A stretch of 64,000 nt of DNA. Origin: Planctomycetota bacterium. Its GTDB lineage: Bacteria; Planctomycetota; SZUA-567; H5-PLA8. Made by a program: the position numbers and the translations under genes. The notes below the pieces were generated by a model, which searched no databases, was not told the DNA's origin, and saw nothing but the letters and a program-made list of their open reading frames with translations. The first letter of the stretch is position 1, and each line of letters begins with the position of its first letter. Shown piece after piece: positions 63,935 through 64,000 of the stretch. The stretch spans positions 61,089 to 125,088 of the forward strand of contig JACQFI010000021.1 in the NCBI GenBank assembly GCA_016200135.1, given 5' to 3'.

Positions 63935-63954
63935 CCCCCCTTAAGTAAGGGGGG
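63935..63954. repeat. Perfect palindrome CCCCCCTTA-AG-TAAGGGGGG within a G/C-run repeat
   Basis: The 9-bp arms are perfect. A second imperfect hairpin GGAGGGTTAA / TTTAACCTCCCC follows to the window end. Such C-run/G-run TTA palindromes look like dispersed intergenic repeats; the unit continues past base 64000. Immediately before it, GGACTGCTCTTATTGAAAAC (63857-63876) recurs in altered form at 63898-63914. Confidence 0.6.
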
Positions 63955-64000
63955 ATACAGGAGGGTTAACTCCTTTGCTGCTTTAACCTCCCCTAACCCC

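Overview
The window is GC-rich, densely coded bacterial chromosome with short intergenic gaps. There is no rRNA, tRNA, CRISPR array, phage or transposase gene that I can see. The gene mix suggests a planctomycete-like or PVC-neighbouring lineage, probably from a metagenome: DUF4091, GH172 and SGNH carbohydrate enzymes, an ECF sigma factor with a very long membrane-anchored C-terminal extension, Ser/Thr kinase plus FHA signalling, several secretin-type proteins, a pseudopilin-like protein and a family of secreted or anchored PQQ-like, PDZ and TPR proteins. This is inference from gene content; Hydrogenedentota or Sumerlaeota-like lineages are not excluded.

Layout. 1-8.1 kb: the 3' end of a sialate O-acetylesterase-like gene, a zinc-ribbon membrane protein, then a sugar-type operon (GntR-LacI regulator, PhyH dioxygenase, DUF4091 protein, alpha/alpha-toroid protein). 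8.1-18 kb: a lone receiver domain, EEP hydrolase, HAD phosphatase, EamA transporter, PQQ-propeller protein, DksA/TraR-type zinc-finger protein, a two-gene ABC-2 exporter, a pseudopilin-like membrane protein and a second zinc-ribbon protein. 18-28 kb: GT4 glycosyltransferase, SGNH esterase, C45-type hydrolase, UroD-type methyltransferase, pirin, GH172, HI0933-type flavoprotein, a secretin-N-domain protein and an FHA protein. 28-36.4 kb: the striking ECF-sigma/serpin fusion, SMC and a PDZ protein. 36.4-45.4 kb: a lower-GC gene bracketed by two copies of an 80-bp palindromic element, a Fur regulator, a two-domain DUF92 (VTE5/VTE6-like) membrane protein, the third zinc-ribbon paralogue, UDP-glucuronate decarboxylase, an unusual ferredoxin and a GT39 glycosyltransferase. 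45.4-60 kb, all on the minus strand: an FHA-GAF-sigma54 activator, a transmembrane Ser/Thr kinase and a large GH42-like protein in one operon; a TPR protein; and two tandem secretins with TPR-like N-termini. 60-64 kb: an MFS transporter coupled to holA, then an AT-rich end with an orphan gene.

The genes read as a surface-oriented lifestyle: polysaccharide breakdown and modification, envelope secretins and anchored scaffold proteins, and several unconventional signalling proteins. The best candidates for something undescribed are (i) the single polypeptide joining an ECF sigma factor, a membrane anchor and an inhibitory-type serpin at 28090-30831, (ii) the secretin family with a barrel-less member, (iii) the kinase/FHA-sigma54 cassette and (iv) the 80-bp palindromic elements bracketing a cargo gene.
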